In this document: piece after piece, positions 34,908 to 43,805 of the stretch
Layout of the letters: the number at the start of each line of letters is the position of its first letter
Position numbering within the stretch: position 1 is the stretch's first letter
Origin: Promicromonospora sp042731755
Lineage (GTDB): Bacteria > Actinomycetota > Actinomycetes > Actinomycetales > Cellulomonadaceae
Length of the DNA: 64,000 nucleotides
NCBI RefSeq assembly: GCF_042731755.1
Contig: NZ_JBHWLR010000009.1
Coordinates: forward strand, 186,001-250,000
Reading direction: 5' to 3'
The notes under the pieces: model-generated
Databases searched by the model: none
What the model was told of the DNA's origin: nothing
The model's input: only the letters and a program-made list of their open reading frames with translations
Translations under genes and position numbers: made by a program

Positions 34908-36791
34908 ATGGCGGACGACGACCTCACGGCCCGTTGGCTCGGATTCGAGCAGATCTTCAGCCAGGACCGGTACGAAGGCGGGGTACCACCCTGGCCCTCT
35001 GCGATCGCGGACAGTGTGTCGGAACCGACACCGGGACTGCTGGAGATCGCTGGGACGAAGCGGCCGGACGTCGTGGTCACCGCACCGCACGCGACGAATC
35101 ATGAGCGCGACGGCGCGACCAAGGTCGCCGACCGGGGTACGGGCGGCCTCGCCCTTCTGCTCGCCCGGCTGACGGGCTGCACCGCCCTGGTAGCGCAGAG
35201 CACGGCCGGTGACGCGAACTTCGACGAGGAGCATCCGCTCAAGGCACGGCTGACCGAGCTGCGGCCGGCGATCGTCATAGACCTGCACGGCATGCGGAGC
35301 CGCCCGGAGTCCGACGTCGACCTCGGGACCGGCACCGGCGTGGCGCCCGCCGACGTCGTCGCGGCCCTCATGGGCTGCGGCCTTCGGGTCACGACCAACG
35401 AGATCTTCGACGCCATGCGGCCGACCACCGTCACCTCCTTCGCCCAGGCGCGTGGCATCGCGGCGGTCCAGGTGGAGATCGGGGCCCACCTGCGCCTGCC
35501 GTCGGGTGAACCGGAGGAACTCTCCCGGCTGGTCACCGCCCTGGCCGCGGCGATCGAATGCTCGGCATCGCAACCCCGGACACGCTTCACGGCGGTGCCG
35601 GTGAAGATTCCCTCGGGTCTGGCGACCGTCGTCGTCCACCCGGACCTGCTGTCGGGGATCCACGGTCCGGTGCCGGTCACCGTCTCCACCGACGTTCGCT
35701 CCACGGTCGCCTGGGCGTGGAGTGCGGCGGCCGACGGGATACCGGACGGTGCCCGTGACTTGCTTCCGGAAGAGATCGGGGCCAGCAGGGCCCTGAGCGA
35801 TGCGATGAACAGCGCCGTCTCGCTGTCGGTGCGGGTGCCGCCGGTGATACCGCTGCGCACCCGCGCCGCGCTCGCCCGCGACATGCCCGCTGCCGACGAG
35901 GTGCACGTCAACCCCGCCGACGTGGTCCCGGGTACCTACCTCCTGGTGCGGAACGGTGTCACGGCCTGGGTCAGGGCCGTGGCCCGCGACCATGTACGGG
36001 AGGGAAGCCTCCGGCTCGCTTACCAGCTCCGGCTTCTCATCGCCTCCGACGGCGACGTGGACGACGGCCTTGTCGCGCTCGTGGCTGCTCCCTCGGAGGT
36101 GATCCGGCGCCGGGCACAGGACAAGAGGTTCCGCCGGCTGGGCAGCGCCGTGGACCACACCTTGGAACGGCTCTGGCGCGCCCTCTTCCGCGCGCCGGAC
36201 TTCACCGCCCGAGTGGTCCAGGCGCACGCCGGTGACGACGGGGCACCCGTGATCGCCCTGCACCCCGCGGTGTTCGACCGGATCGGTGTCGAGTCCGGTC
36301 AGCAGGTGCTGGTCCGCTGGGGAGGCCGCGAGGTCGCCGCGCTCGCCGTCGCCGACCATGACCCGCCGGAGACGGGCGTACCGCCGGTCTCGATCAAGAA
36401 GGTGCAGCGGGTCAATCGCCTCTGGCCCCACCTTCCCGAAGGCATGTCACCGCACGTGGTGGTGCGCATGTCGTCCAGTCTCCGGAACGACCTGGGTGCG
36501 CCGGTGGCGACGGTGGTCACCGTGCGACGCCGCCTGCGACCGGTCCTGGTCGGCAACCTCAACGCCCTGGTGGTCCCCCTGGCCAGCCTGGTGCTCGCCG
36601 GTGCGGCTCTGCCCGACCCCCACTGGATCACGCTGGGCCTCGGGACGGCCCTGATGTCGGTGTTCGCGCTGGCCCGCCTGCGCATCCCCCACCCACGGAG
36701 CGGGGCTCGGGTCGACGAGGGCTGGGTGGAGGAGATGGCCGAGCCGACCGGTCCCGCGGTGGGCCGCGGCGATGAGAGGGTGTGTGGGTGA
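34908..36791 (+). CDS. N-formylglutamate-amidohydrolase-like membrane protein
   Basis: A 627-residue protein I cannot match to a named family as a whole. Residues 50-195 resemble the FGase-like metallohydrolase fold: APHATNHERDG (H61, E66), VIDLHGM (H127) and VQVEIGAHLR (E190). The middle (about 225-540) holds several short beta-rich repeats of the type ALHPAVFDRIGVESGQQVLV, suggestive of double-psi barrels as in CDC48 N-domains. Two hydrophobic stretches (547-566, 573-590) make a C-terminal membrane hairpin. Start ATG at 34908 follows a weak AGGGA. It overlaps the next ligase gene by 4 bp. Confidence 0.7.
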   Translation: MADDDLTARWLGFEQIFSQDRYEGGVPPWPSAIADSVSEPTPGLLEIAGTKRPDVVVTAPHATNHERDGATKVADRGTGGLALLLARLTGCTALVAQSTAGDANFDEEHPLKARLTELRPAIVIDLHGMRSRPESDVDLGTGTGVAPADVVAALMGCGLRVTTNEIFDAMRPTTVTSFAQARGIAAVQVEIGAHLRLPSGEPEELSRLVTALAAAIECSASQPRTRFTAVPVKIPSGLATVVVHPDLLSGIHGPVPVTVSTDVRSTVAWAWSAAADGIPDGARDLLPEEIGASRALSDAMNSAVSLSVRVPPVIPLRTRAALARDMPAADEVHVNPADVVPGTYLLVRNGVTAWVRAVARDHVREGSLRLAYQLRLLIASDGDVDDGLVALVAAPSEVIRRRAQDKRFRRLGSAVDHTLERLWRALFRAPDFTARVVQAHAGDDGAPVIALHPAVFDRIGVESGQQVLVRWGGREVAALAVADHDPPETGVPPVSIKKVQRVNRLWPHLPEGMSPHVVVRMSSSLRNDLGAPVATVVTVRRRLRPVLVGNLNALVVPLASLVLAGAALPDPHWITLGLGTALMSVFALARLRIPHPRSGARVDEGWVEEMAEPTGPAVGRGDERVCG

Positions 36792-38062
36792 CCGCCCAGC
36801 ACCTTCCCGGAGACGGCCCCTTCTTCGAGGAGTGGCGGGACAAGGAACCCGGGGCGCACCGGTCGCTGGCCCGCGCTCGGGCCGTCGGCGCGGCGCTGGG
36901 TACGTGGGACGGCACGCCGCCCGTGCTCACCGTGGTGGGGTCCAAGGGCAAGGGCACGACGGCGGTGCACGCCGCCGCGACGCTGTCCGCCGCGATCGTC
37001 GCGGGAGACCGCCCGGCCCACGTTGGTCTGGTCTCCTCGCCAGGCCTGCGGACCAACCGGGAGCGCATGCGGGTCGACGGTCGGGCCATCACCCCCGAGG
37101 ACTACGAGGATCTCGCGCAGGCCCTCGCCCGGGCCCGGGGTTCGGTCCCGTCGACGCGCGACGGGTACCTGTCGCCGACCGGGGCGTTCACGATCGCTGG
37201 AGCGGCCTGGGCGGCAGACCGGGGTTCCGACGTGCTCGTGCTGGAGGAAGGGCTCGGTGGCCGGTCGGACGAGGTCAGCCTGTTCGACCCGCAGGTGGTG
37301 GCGGTGACCAGGGTGTTCTACGAGCACGGCGACCTGCTCGGCCCCACCCTCGGCGACGTGGCACGCGACCTGCTCGGTGTCGTGGGCCCTGCGACACGGA
37401 CGATCGTGACGGTGGAGCAGGACGCCGAGGTGACCGCGATCGTGGAGGAGACCGCCGCGCGGTTCGGCACGTCGGTCGTGACGGTGACGGCGGACTCGCC
37501 GACGGCCACCACCGGGCTGCCACCGATCACCCGGCTGAACGCTGCCCTCGGGGAGGCCGCGGCACACGCCATGGCCGCCGTCCTCGGCTGGCCGGTTGAC
37601 GATGCGGCGGCCACCGCCGCCCTCGCGAGCGTCCGCATCCCGGGACGGATGAGCCGGCACGTGCTCGACGGGGTGCCCGTCATGGCCGACGGCGCGATCT
37701 CGCCTGAGGGCGTCGCGGCCGCCGTCACCGAATACCTCGGCTGGCACGGTCGGCTCGACACCGTGGTGGCCAGCTTCCCCGACACGAAGGACGTCGCGGC
37801 CTGCTTCGCGGAGCTGCGTGGGTTCGACCGTGTGATCCCGGCCCGGGCGGACGACTACCTGAAGTTCTCCCGGGCCGAGGACCTGCACGGCGAGGTGCTG
37901 GACGCCCGCACCGCCATCGGTCACGGGATGGAGGTCGCCCGGGCCGAGGGCGGCGGATGCCTCCTCATCGGCACGCAGTCGTACATGGGTCTCGTGCTGG
38001 ACGCGCTGGACGTCGGGACCGACACCGCGTTCGAGCGCCCGCCGGGGGCCCCGGCCAACTGA
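36788..38062 (+). CDS. Divergent FolC-like Mur ligase
   Basis: A 424-residue ATP-dependent amide ligase of the Mur/FolC family. P-loop VVGSKGKGTTA (51-58) and the folate-loop analogue SSPGLRTNRERMRVDG align with FolC, but the carbamylated-Lys segment (TEKSGII) reads ARDLLGVV, and the C-domain DxAHNP motif reads ADGAISP. It therefore probably has a different acceptor or an altered mechanism. The GTG start overlaps the hydrolase-like gene, so the two are coupled. It is a paralogue of folC lying 2 kb away on the other strand. Confidence 0.8.
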   Translation: MTAQHLPGDGPFFEEWRDKEPGAHRSLARARAVGAALGTWDGTPPVLTVVGSKGKGTTAVHAAATLSAAIVAGDRPAHVGLVSSPGLRTNRERMRVDGRAITPEDYEDLAQALARARGSVPSTRDGYLSPTGAFTIAGAAWAADRGSDVLVLEEGLGGRSDEVSLFDPQVVAVTRVFYEHGDLLGPTLGDVARDLLGVVGPATRTIVTVEQDAEVTAIVEETAARFGTSVVTVTADSPTATTGLPPITRLNAALGEAAAHAMAAVLGWPVDDAAATAALASVRIPGRMSRHVLDGVPVMADGAISPEGVAAAVTEYLGWHGRLDTVVASFPDTKDVAACFAELRGFDRVIPARADDYLKFSRAEDLHGEVLDARTAIGHGMEVARAEGGGCLLIGTQSYMGLVLDALDVGTDTAFERPPGAPAN

Positions 38063-38065
38063 GCT

Positions 38066-38130
38066 GCGTTCAGCAGGGCGTCCGGGACCGTCTGGACCAG
38101 CGAGGCGGTCGCATGCCGCCTGCTGAACGC
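38066..38130 (+). terminator. Inverted repeat after the ligase gene
   Basis: A perfect 12-bp repeat (38066-38077 with 38119-38130) with a 41-nt loop begins 4 bp after the ligase stop. It may end the two-gene operon; no T tract follows. Confidence 0.4.
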
Positions 38131-38254
38131 GCGTCAGCCCGCGTCAGCTCCGGACGAACCACACGTCTGTGTTGCGGCATTTCACCCTGTCGAGAACGAT
38201 GACATCGCGGCGTCGGACGTGATGCGCAGGGTTCGTCGAGGGGGAACCAACAGC

Positions 38255-39502
38255 ATGGGACGAAAGAGCACGGTGCACCGCACGATCGTCGTCGGGGTCG
38301 CCGCTGCGGCACTCGCCGCGTCGGTGGTGGTCTCGGTTCCGGCGACCGCCGGCGGTCTTCGCCAGGGGCCGGAACGGGCCGCCCTGGAGTCCGCCCTGGA
38401 GTCCGCCGTGGACCACACCGCACACGCCGCCACGGCGCTGGCCGGCGCTCCCGGCTACGCCGGCGTCGCCGTCGACTACGACGCCGCGCGGGTGACCGTC
38501 TCGTGGAAGGGCGACGTGCCAGCCTCGGTCGGCGCGCTGGCGGAGCAGGTCCCCGCGGGGGTGACCGTCGACGTGGCGCGGGCCGCGCTGAGCGAGGCGG
38601 ACCTGCACGCGGCGAGCACCCGGCTGCTGGACGGCCAGCGGGCGGCGTACGGCCCGGACGCCGTGGTCGCGGCGCTGCCGGCCGGCGACTACACCGGCCT
38701 GGTCGTCGAGGTCAGCCGGGACTCGGCCGCCGCCCGGACGGCCGGCCTGGCCGAGAACCTGACCGCCGCGGCCGGCGTGCCCGTCCAGGTCGAGCTCGTC
38801 GACGACGGCGTCCAGCCGACCGCCGTCAGCCGCCGCAACGACGCCGCGCCGTGGAGCGCCGGTGGCGCGATGGCCACCAGCAGCGGCTCCGACTACTGCA
38901 CCACGGGCTTCTCGATCGTCACGGCGGCCGGCAACCACAAGATCGTCAGCGCGGCGCACTGCAACGCCGGGATCGGCTCCCTGGTGCGCGACGGCGAGGG
39001 CCAGCAGCTCGGCAAGGTCACCAACCGCGCCCTGGAGATCGACGCCGAGCTCATCGACCCGGTCGGCGAGCCCGGGACGTCGGGCTCGGTGTTCGGCGGG
39101 CCGTGGAACGCGTCGAGCGTCAACGCGCGCTACAGGTTCCCCGTCGTCGGGGTGCAGCAGCCCGCCGTGGGCCAGAACATCTGCTCCTCCGGGGCGGTCA
39201 CGGGCGAGCACTGCGGGGCCAAGGTCCGCGCCGTCGACGTCGCGTGGACCTGCGGCAAGAAGACCTGCCACGGCTTCCGGGCCAGCCGGGACGACGGCGG
39301 GGTCGTCGTGGGCGGCGGCGACAGCGGCGGGCCGATGTACGCCGTCATCGACGGCAAGGCGTACGCCCGCGGCATGATCGACGGCGGCTCCAACCGCCGC
39401 AGCTGCGGCAGCACCTCGGTGACCACGCAGTGCTTCTCGTACGTCTACGGCATCCCGATGGTGGACATCCTCGCCAGGTGGGACGCCCGCATCGACAGCT
39501 GA
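38255..39502 (+). CDS. Secreted chymotrypsin-family (S1) serine protease
   Basis: A 415-residue secreted protease. A Sec signal peptide (TIVVGVAAAALAASVVVSVPATAGG) is followed by a ~150-residue propeptide-like domain and then the catalytic domain: His in IVSAAHCN, Asp in LEIDAELID, Ser in GGGDSGGPMYA. Several Cys pairs suggest disulfides. The layout matches actinobacterial S1/alpha-lytic-type proteases whose pro-region aids folding. GAGGGGG before ATG 38255 favours this start over ATG 38219. A perfect hairpin follows the stop. Confidence 0.88.
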   Translation: MGRKSTVHRTIVVGVAAAALAASVVVSVPATAGGLRQGPERAALESALESAVDHTAHAATALAGAPGYAGVAVDYDAARVTVSWKGDVPASVGALAEQVPAGVTVDVARAALSEADLHAASTRLLDGQRAAYGPDAVVAALPAGDYTGLVVEVSRDSAAARTAGLAENLTAAAGVPVQVELVDDGVQPTAVSRRNDAAPWSAGGAMATSSGSDYCTTGFSIVTAAGNHKIVSAAHCNAGIGSLVRDGEGQQLGKVTNRALEIDAELIDPVGEPGTSGSVFGGPWNASSVNARYRFPVVGVQQPAVGQNICSSGAVTGEHCGAKVRAVDVAWTCGKKTCHGFRASRDDGGVVVGGGDSGGPMYAVIDGKAYARGMIDGGSNRRSCGSTSVTTQCFSYVYGIPMVDILARWDARIDS

Positions 39503-39531
39503 CGCCGCCCGCGGGTGCGCGGGCGGCGTCA
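39500..39531. terminator. Bidirectional terminator, protease/ileS
   Basis: A perfect 14-bp stem (39500-39513 with 39518-39531), loop GGTG, overlaps the protease stop codon and lies 11 bp from the ileS stop. It suits termination of both converging genes. Confidence 0.75.
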
Positions 39532-39542
39532 GCCGACGGGCA

Positions 39543-42500
39543 TCAGGCCTTGGCGACCGTCACGGCGCGCTCCGGCCCGGCGCTCACGGTGAGGGACTCC
39601 GCCAGCGTCTCGCGGGAGACCAGGTCGCGGTGCGCCTCGACGGCGGCGACCCATTCGGCGGGGACCGTGAGGTCCAGCGTGATGCGGTCGGCGACCTGCA
39701 GGCCCGCGGCCTTGCGCGCGTCCTGCACGTCCCGCACCACGTCGCGGGCGTAACCCTCCGCCAGCAGCGCGTCGTCGAGCTCGAGGTCGAGCACCACGAA
39801 CCCGCCGCCGGCGAGCACGCTCGCCGCCGTCGTGGGCTCGGCGACGTCCCCGGCGGTGTCACCGGCGACGACGGTGGTCAGCTCGTACTCGCTCTCGAGC
39901 AGCTCGACGTCGCCGTCCGCCGTCGCGACCACGACGGCGCCCGCCCCGGACACGGACCAGGCACCGGACTTCGCCGCCTTGATCACGGCCTGCACGCCAC
40001 GCCCCAGGCGCGGCCCGGCGGCGCGGGCGTTGACCGCGAGCCGCTCGGTGACGCCGAACGACGCCGCGACCTCGGGCGAGAACGCGACCAGGCGCACCTC
40101 CTTGACGTTCAGCTCCGTCTCCAGCAGCCCGGTGAACGGCGCGACGCCGTCCGGATCCGCGACCGCCACGACGAGCGACCGCAGCGGCTGCCGCACGCGC
40201 AGCTTGTTCGCCTTGCGCAGCGCCAGCGTCTGCGACACGACGGCCCGGGCGGACTCGACGGCGGCCACGAGCGCGTCGTCGGCCACCAGGACCTCGCCCT
40301 CGCGCGAGCCCGGCGCCAGCGACGGCCAGTCCGCCAGGTGCACGGAGCGCTCGCCGGTCAGGCCGCGCCAGACCTCCTCCGTGAGCAGCGGCGCGAGCGG
40401 CGCCATGACCCGGCACAGCACCTCGAGCGCGGTGGACAGGGTGTCGAACGCGTCGGCGTCCTCGGCCCAGAACCGGTCGCGCTGCGTGCGCACGTACCAG
40501 TTGGTCAGCGCGTCCAGGTACTGGCGCACCGAGTCGCAGGCACCCGCGATGTCGTACGTGTCGAGCTGCTCGGTCACGTCGGCGAGCAGGCCGCGCGTGC
40601 GCGCCAGCAGGTACCGGTCCATGACGGGCAGGCCGGCCACACGCTCCGGCGTCAGCGGCTGGGCGGCGTAGCCCGCGCCGTCGTTCCCGGCGTTGGCGTA
40701 CAGCGTGAAGAAGTAGTACGTGCTCCACAGCGGCAGCAGCACCTGGCGGACGGCGTCGCGGATGCCGTCCTCCGTGACGATGAGGTTGCCGCCGCGCAGG
40801 ATCGGCGAGGCCATGAGGAACCAGCGCATCGCGTCGGAGCCGTCGCGGTCGAAGACCTCGTTGACGTCCGGGTAGTTCTTCAGCGACTTGCTCATCTTGC
40901 GGCCGTCGGAACCCAGCACGATGCCGTGCGAGACCGCCGTCTTGAACGCGGGCCGGTCGAACAGCGCCGTGGACAGCACGTGCATCATGTAGAACCAGCC
41001 ACGCGTCTGGCCGATGTACTCCACGATGAAGTCGCCCGGGAAGTGGTGCTCGAACCAGTCCGAGTTCTCGAACGGGTAGTGCACCTGGCCGTAGGGCATG
41101 GAGCCGGAGTCGAACCAGACGTCCAGCACGTCCTCGACGCGGCGCATCATGGACTGCCCGCTCGGGTCGTCCGGGTTGGGCCGGGTCAGGTCGTCGACGA
41201 ACGGCCGGTGCAGGTTCGGCTTGCCGTCCTGGTCCAGCGGCAGCCGCCCGAAGTCCTTCTCCAGGTCCTCGAACGACCCGTAGACGTCGATCCGCGGGTA
41301 CGCCGGGTTGTCGCTCTTCCACACCGGCACGGGCGAGCCCCAGAACCGGTTGCGCGTGATCGACCAGTCGCGGGCGTTCTCCAGCCACTTGCCGAACTGG
41401 CCGTCCTTGATGTGGTCGGGCACCCAGGTGATCTCCTGGTTCAGCTCGCCCATGCGGTCCTTGAACTTCGTCACCTCGACGAACCACGAGGACACGCCCA
41501 TGTAGATCAGCGGGTTCCGGCAGCGCCAGCAGTGCGGGTAGGAGTGCGCGTACTGCTCGCGGCGCAGCAGCACGGTGCCCGGCGTCGTCCGCCCGGCCTC
41601 GTCGTCGCCCGCGCCGCGCGTGCGCGCCTTGAGATGGTCGATGATCGGGGCGTTCGCCGCGAAGACCTGCAGGCCCGCGTACTCCTCGACCGGGAAGGTG
41701 AACGCGCCGTCGGCGCCCACGGGGATGACCGGGTCCACGCCCTCGCGGTCGCTGACCTGCTTGTCCTCCTCACCGAACGCGCCGGCGTTGTGCACCAGGC
41801 CGGTGCCGTCGGTGGTGGTGACGAAGTCGGCCTCGACCACGCGGTGCGCGCCCGCGTGGCCCTCGAAGTAGGCGAACGGCGGCTCGTAGGCGGCGCCCAG
41901 CAGGTCGCTCCCCTTGAGGCGTCCGACGACGGTCGGCTCCTCGGCGCCCTCGTCCGTGAGCTCACGGGCGTACGCCGCGACGCGGGCCTCGGCCAGCACG
42001 TACCGCTGCGGGGTGCCGGTGAACGACGACTCGACGATCGCGTAGTCGATGTCCGGCCCCACCATGACCAGCAGGTTGGACGGCAGGGTCCACGGCGTCG
42101 TGGTCCAGATGAGCAGGTGGTCGTCGGCGCGCAGCGTGTCCGCGCCGTCGGGCACCTCGGTGACCCGGAAGCCGACCGTGACGGCCGGGTCCTGGCGCTG
42201 CTGGTAGACGTCGTCGTCCATGCGCAGCTCGTGGTTGCTCAGCGGCGTCTGGTCGTTCCAGCAGTAGGGCAGCACGCGGAAGCCCTCGTAGATCAAGCCC
42301 TTGTCGAACAGCGACTTGAAGGCCCAGATGACGCTCTCCATGAACGTCGGGTTCAGGGTCTTGTAGTCGTTCTCGAAGTCCACCCAGCGCGCCTGGCGCG
42401 TGACGTAGGTGCGCCACTCGTCGGTGTACTTGAGCACGCTGGAGCGGCAGGCCTCGTTGAACTTGTCGATGCCGAGCTCGACGATCTCGTCCTTGGTCTT

Positions 42501-42848
42501 GATGCCGAGCTGGCTCATGGCCTCCAGCTCAGCCGGCAGGCCGTGCGTGTCCCAGCCGAAGCGGCGCTCGACGCGCTGCCCCTTCATGGTCCGGTAGCGC
42601 GGCACGACGTCCTTCGCGTACCCGGTCAGCAGGTGGCCGTAGTGCGGCAGGCCGTTGGCGAACGGCGGGCCGTCGTAGAAGACGAACTCGTTGCTGCCGT
42701 TCTCGCCGGCCGGGCGGGCGTCGACCGAGGCGCGGAAGGTGTCGTCCTGCTCCCAGTACGCGAGGATGTCGCGCTCGAGGTCGGGCAGGCTGGGCGAGGC
42801 GGGGACGGCGCTCTCGGCGTCGCTGGGACGGTGCAGCGGATAGGCCAT
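39543..42848 (-). CDS. ileS: Isoleucyl-tRNA synthetase
   Basis: Class I synthetase charging tRNA-Ile, with a CP1 editing domain. The protein has 1101 residues. HIGH-type motif appears as ANGLPHYGHLL, editing region includes TWTTPWTLPSN-like WTTTPWTLPSNLLV, and the KMSKS loop is RKMSKSLKNYPD. The C-terminus has the eukaryote/actinobacterial type-2 extension without the zinc cluster of E. coli IleS. Start ATG at 42848 follows the T-box leader. Confidence 0.97.
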   Translation of the reverse strand: MAYPLHRPSDAESAVPASPSLPDLERDILAYWEQDDTFRASVDARPAGENGSNEFVFYDGPPFANGLPHYGHLLTGYAKDVVPRYRTMKGQRVERRFGWDTHGLPAELEAMSQLGIKTKDEIVELGIDKFNEACRSSVLKYTDEWRTYVTRQARWVDFENDYKTLNPTFMESVIWAFKSLFDKGLIYEGFRVLPYCWNDQTPLSNHELRMDDDVYQQRQDPAVTVGFRVTEVPDGADTLRADDHLLIWTTTPWTLPSNLLVMVGPDIDYAIVESSFTGTPQRYVLAEARVAAYARELTDEGAEEPTVVGRLKGSDLLGAAYEPPFAYFEGHAGAHRVVEADFVTTTDGTGLVHNAGAFGEEDKQVSDREGVDPVIPVGADGAFTFPVEEYAGLQVFAANAPIIDHLKARTRGAGDDEAGRTTPGTVLLRREQYAHSYPHCWRCRNPLIYMGVSSWFVEVTKFKDRMGELNQEITWVPDHIKDGQFGKWLENARDWSITRNRFWGSPVPVWKSDNPAYPRIDVYGSFEDLEKDFGRLPLDQDGKPNLHRPFVDDLTRPNPDDPSGQSMMRRVEDVLDVWFDSGSMPYGQVHYPFENSDWFEHHFPGDFIVEYIGQTRGWFYMMHVLSTALFDRPAFKTAVSHGIVLGSDGRKMSKSLKNYPDVNEVFDRDGSDAMRWFLMASPILRGGNLIVTEDGIRDAVRQVLLPLWSTYYFFTLYANAGNDGAGYAAQPLTPERVAGLPVMDRYLLARTRGLLADVTEQLDTYDIAGACDSVRQYLDALTNWYVRTQRDRFWAEDADAFDTLSTALEVLCRVMAPLAPLLTEEVWRGLTGERSVHLADWPSLAPGSREGEVLVADDALVAAVESARAVVSQTLALRKANKLRVRQPLRSLVVAVADPDGVAPFTGLLETELNVKEVRLVAFSPEVAASFGVTERLAVNARAAGPRLGRGVQAVIKAAKSGAWSVSGAGAVVVATADGDVELLESEYELTTVVAGDTAGDVAEPTTAASVLAGGGFVVLDLELDDALLAEGYARDVVRDVQDARKAAGLQVADRITLDLTVPAEWVAAVEAHRDLVSRETLAESLTVSAGPERAVTVAKA

Positions 42849-43100
42849 GATTCTTCTGGCTCCTGGCGGGTACGCGGTTCGGCAGCAGGTGGACTTCTGT
42901 GGTGCTCTGCTGCGAGGACGCCGCACCTGGGTGCGCCGCGGTACCACCCCGCTTGCCGCCCGCATGCGCGGTCGGCCGCTCGTTGACGGCTGTGACGGGC
43001 CTACCCGTCCGGTTCTACTGGGGCTCCCCCTGCCTGACGGCGGTGGGGTGACCTGTTCTTCCGGAGGCTCGCCGGTGATGGCCGGGTCGATGCCTGTGGG
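42849..43100 (-). promoter_or_regulatory. ileS T-box riboswitch
   Basis: The minus-strand leader has GGTGGTACCGCGG (42936-42948), the T-box that pairs with uncharged tRNA ends, and an isoleucine specifier ATC at 43077-43079 within a CGGCCATCACCGGCGAG stem. Actinobacterial ileS T-boxes have a very short stem I and control translation, with an anti-Shine-Dalgarno step near the start codon. Boundaries are approximate. Confidence 0.9.
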
Positions 43101-43175
43101 GCAATCCTACCGAACCTCGGCAACCGGAAAGATCCCGCGTGCAACCTGATCGGACCCGGGACGCGTCCATGGGGC

Positions 43176-43805
43176 ATGAGCACAATCAGCGAAGCGACCG
43201 GTCCGCCGGTCCGCACCTCCCGGCAGGACGGGCCGGCGGCCGTCCGGGACGACGCCCCCGGGTTCTCGGTGGTCCGCACCGGCGCGTCCGCCGAGGAGCA
43301 GTTCCGGCTCTTCGCCGTCGAGCACACCGCCGCCCTGCACCGCATCGCCTACCTGCTGTGCGGTGACGACCACCGCGCGCACGACCTCACCCAGATCGCG
43401 CTGGAGCGCACCTACCGCCGCTGGTCCCGGATCAACGGCAACCCGTTCGCCTACGCCCGGAAGGTGCTGGCCACCGCCCGCATCGACGGCTGGCGGCGCA
43501 CCCGCCGCGAGGTGCTCCAGCCGCCGGAGGACCTGGCCGTCGCGCAGGAGCGGCAGCACGCCGTCGGCTCCGTCGGCTCCGTCGGCGACAGCGGTGCCCA
43601 GGTCGCGGAGCGCGAACGCCTCGTGCGGGCGCTCCGGCAGCTCGGGCCAGGCCAGCGACGGGTCGTGGTGCTGCGGCACCTGCTCGACCGGTCGGAGGCC
43701 GACGTCGCCGAGGAGCTCGGCGTCAGCGTCGGCAACGTGAAGTCCCAGGGCGCACGCGGCCTCGCCCGCCTGCGCACGTTGCTCTCGGAAGGAGCAGAGG
43801 CATGA
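43176..43805 (+). CDS. ECF sigma factor, SigE-like family
   Basis: A 209-residue extracytoplasmic-function sigma factor. Region 2 includes RIAYLLCGDDHRAHDLTQIALERTY and region 4 includes LGPGQRRVVVLRHLLDRSEADVAEELGVS followed by GNVKSQGARGLARLR. A variable linker has a VGSVGSVG repeat. The next gene overlaps by 4 bp and looks like its membrane partner, so the sigma is probably held by it. No target promoter is recognised. Confidence 0.88.
   Translation: MSTISEATGPPVRTSRQDGPAAVRDDAPGFSVVRTGASAEEQFRLFAVEHTAALHRIAYLLCGDDHRAHDLTQIALERTYRRWSRINGNPFAYARKVLATARIDGWRRTRREVLQPPEDLAVAQERQHAVGSVGSVGDSGAQVAERERLVRALRQLGPGQRRVVVLRHLLDRSEADVAEELGVSVGNVKSQGARGLARLRTLLSEGAEA

Noticed and set aside
34827..36431. 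Minus-strand frame continuing upstream of folC into the hydrolase gene
   Set aside because: FolC similarity begins exactly at the GTG at 34826; the extension is the antisense of the plus-strand gene.
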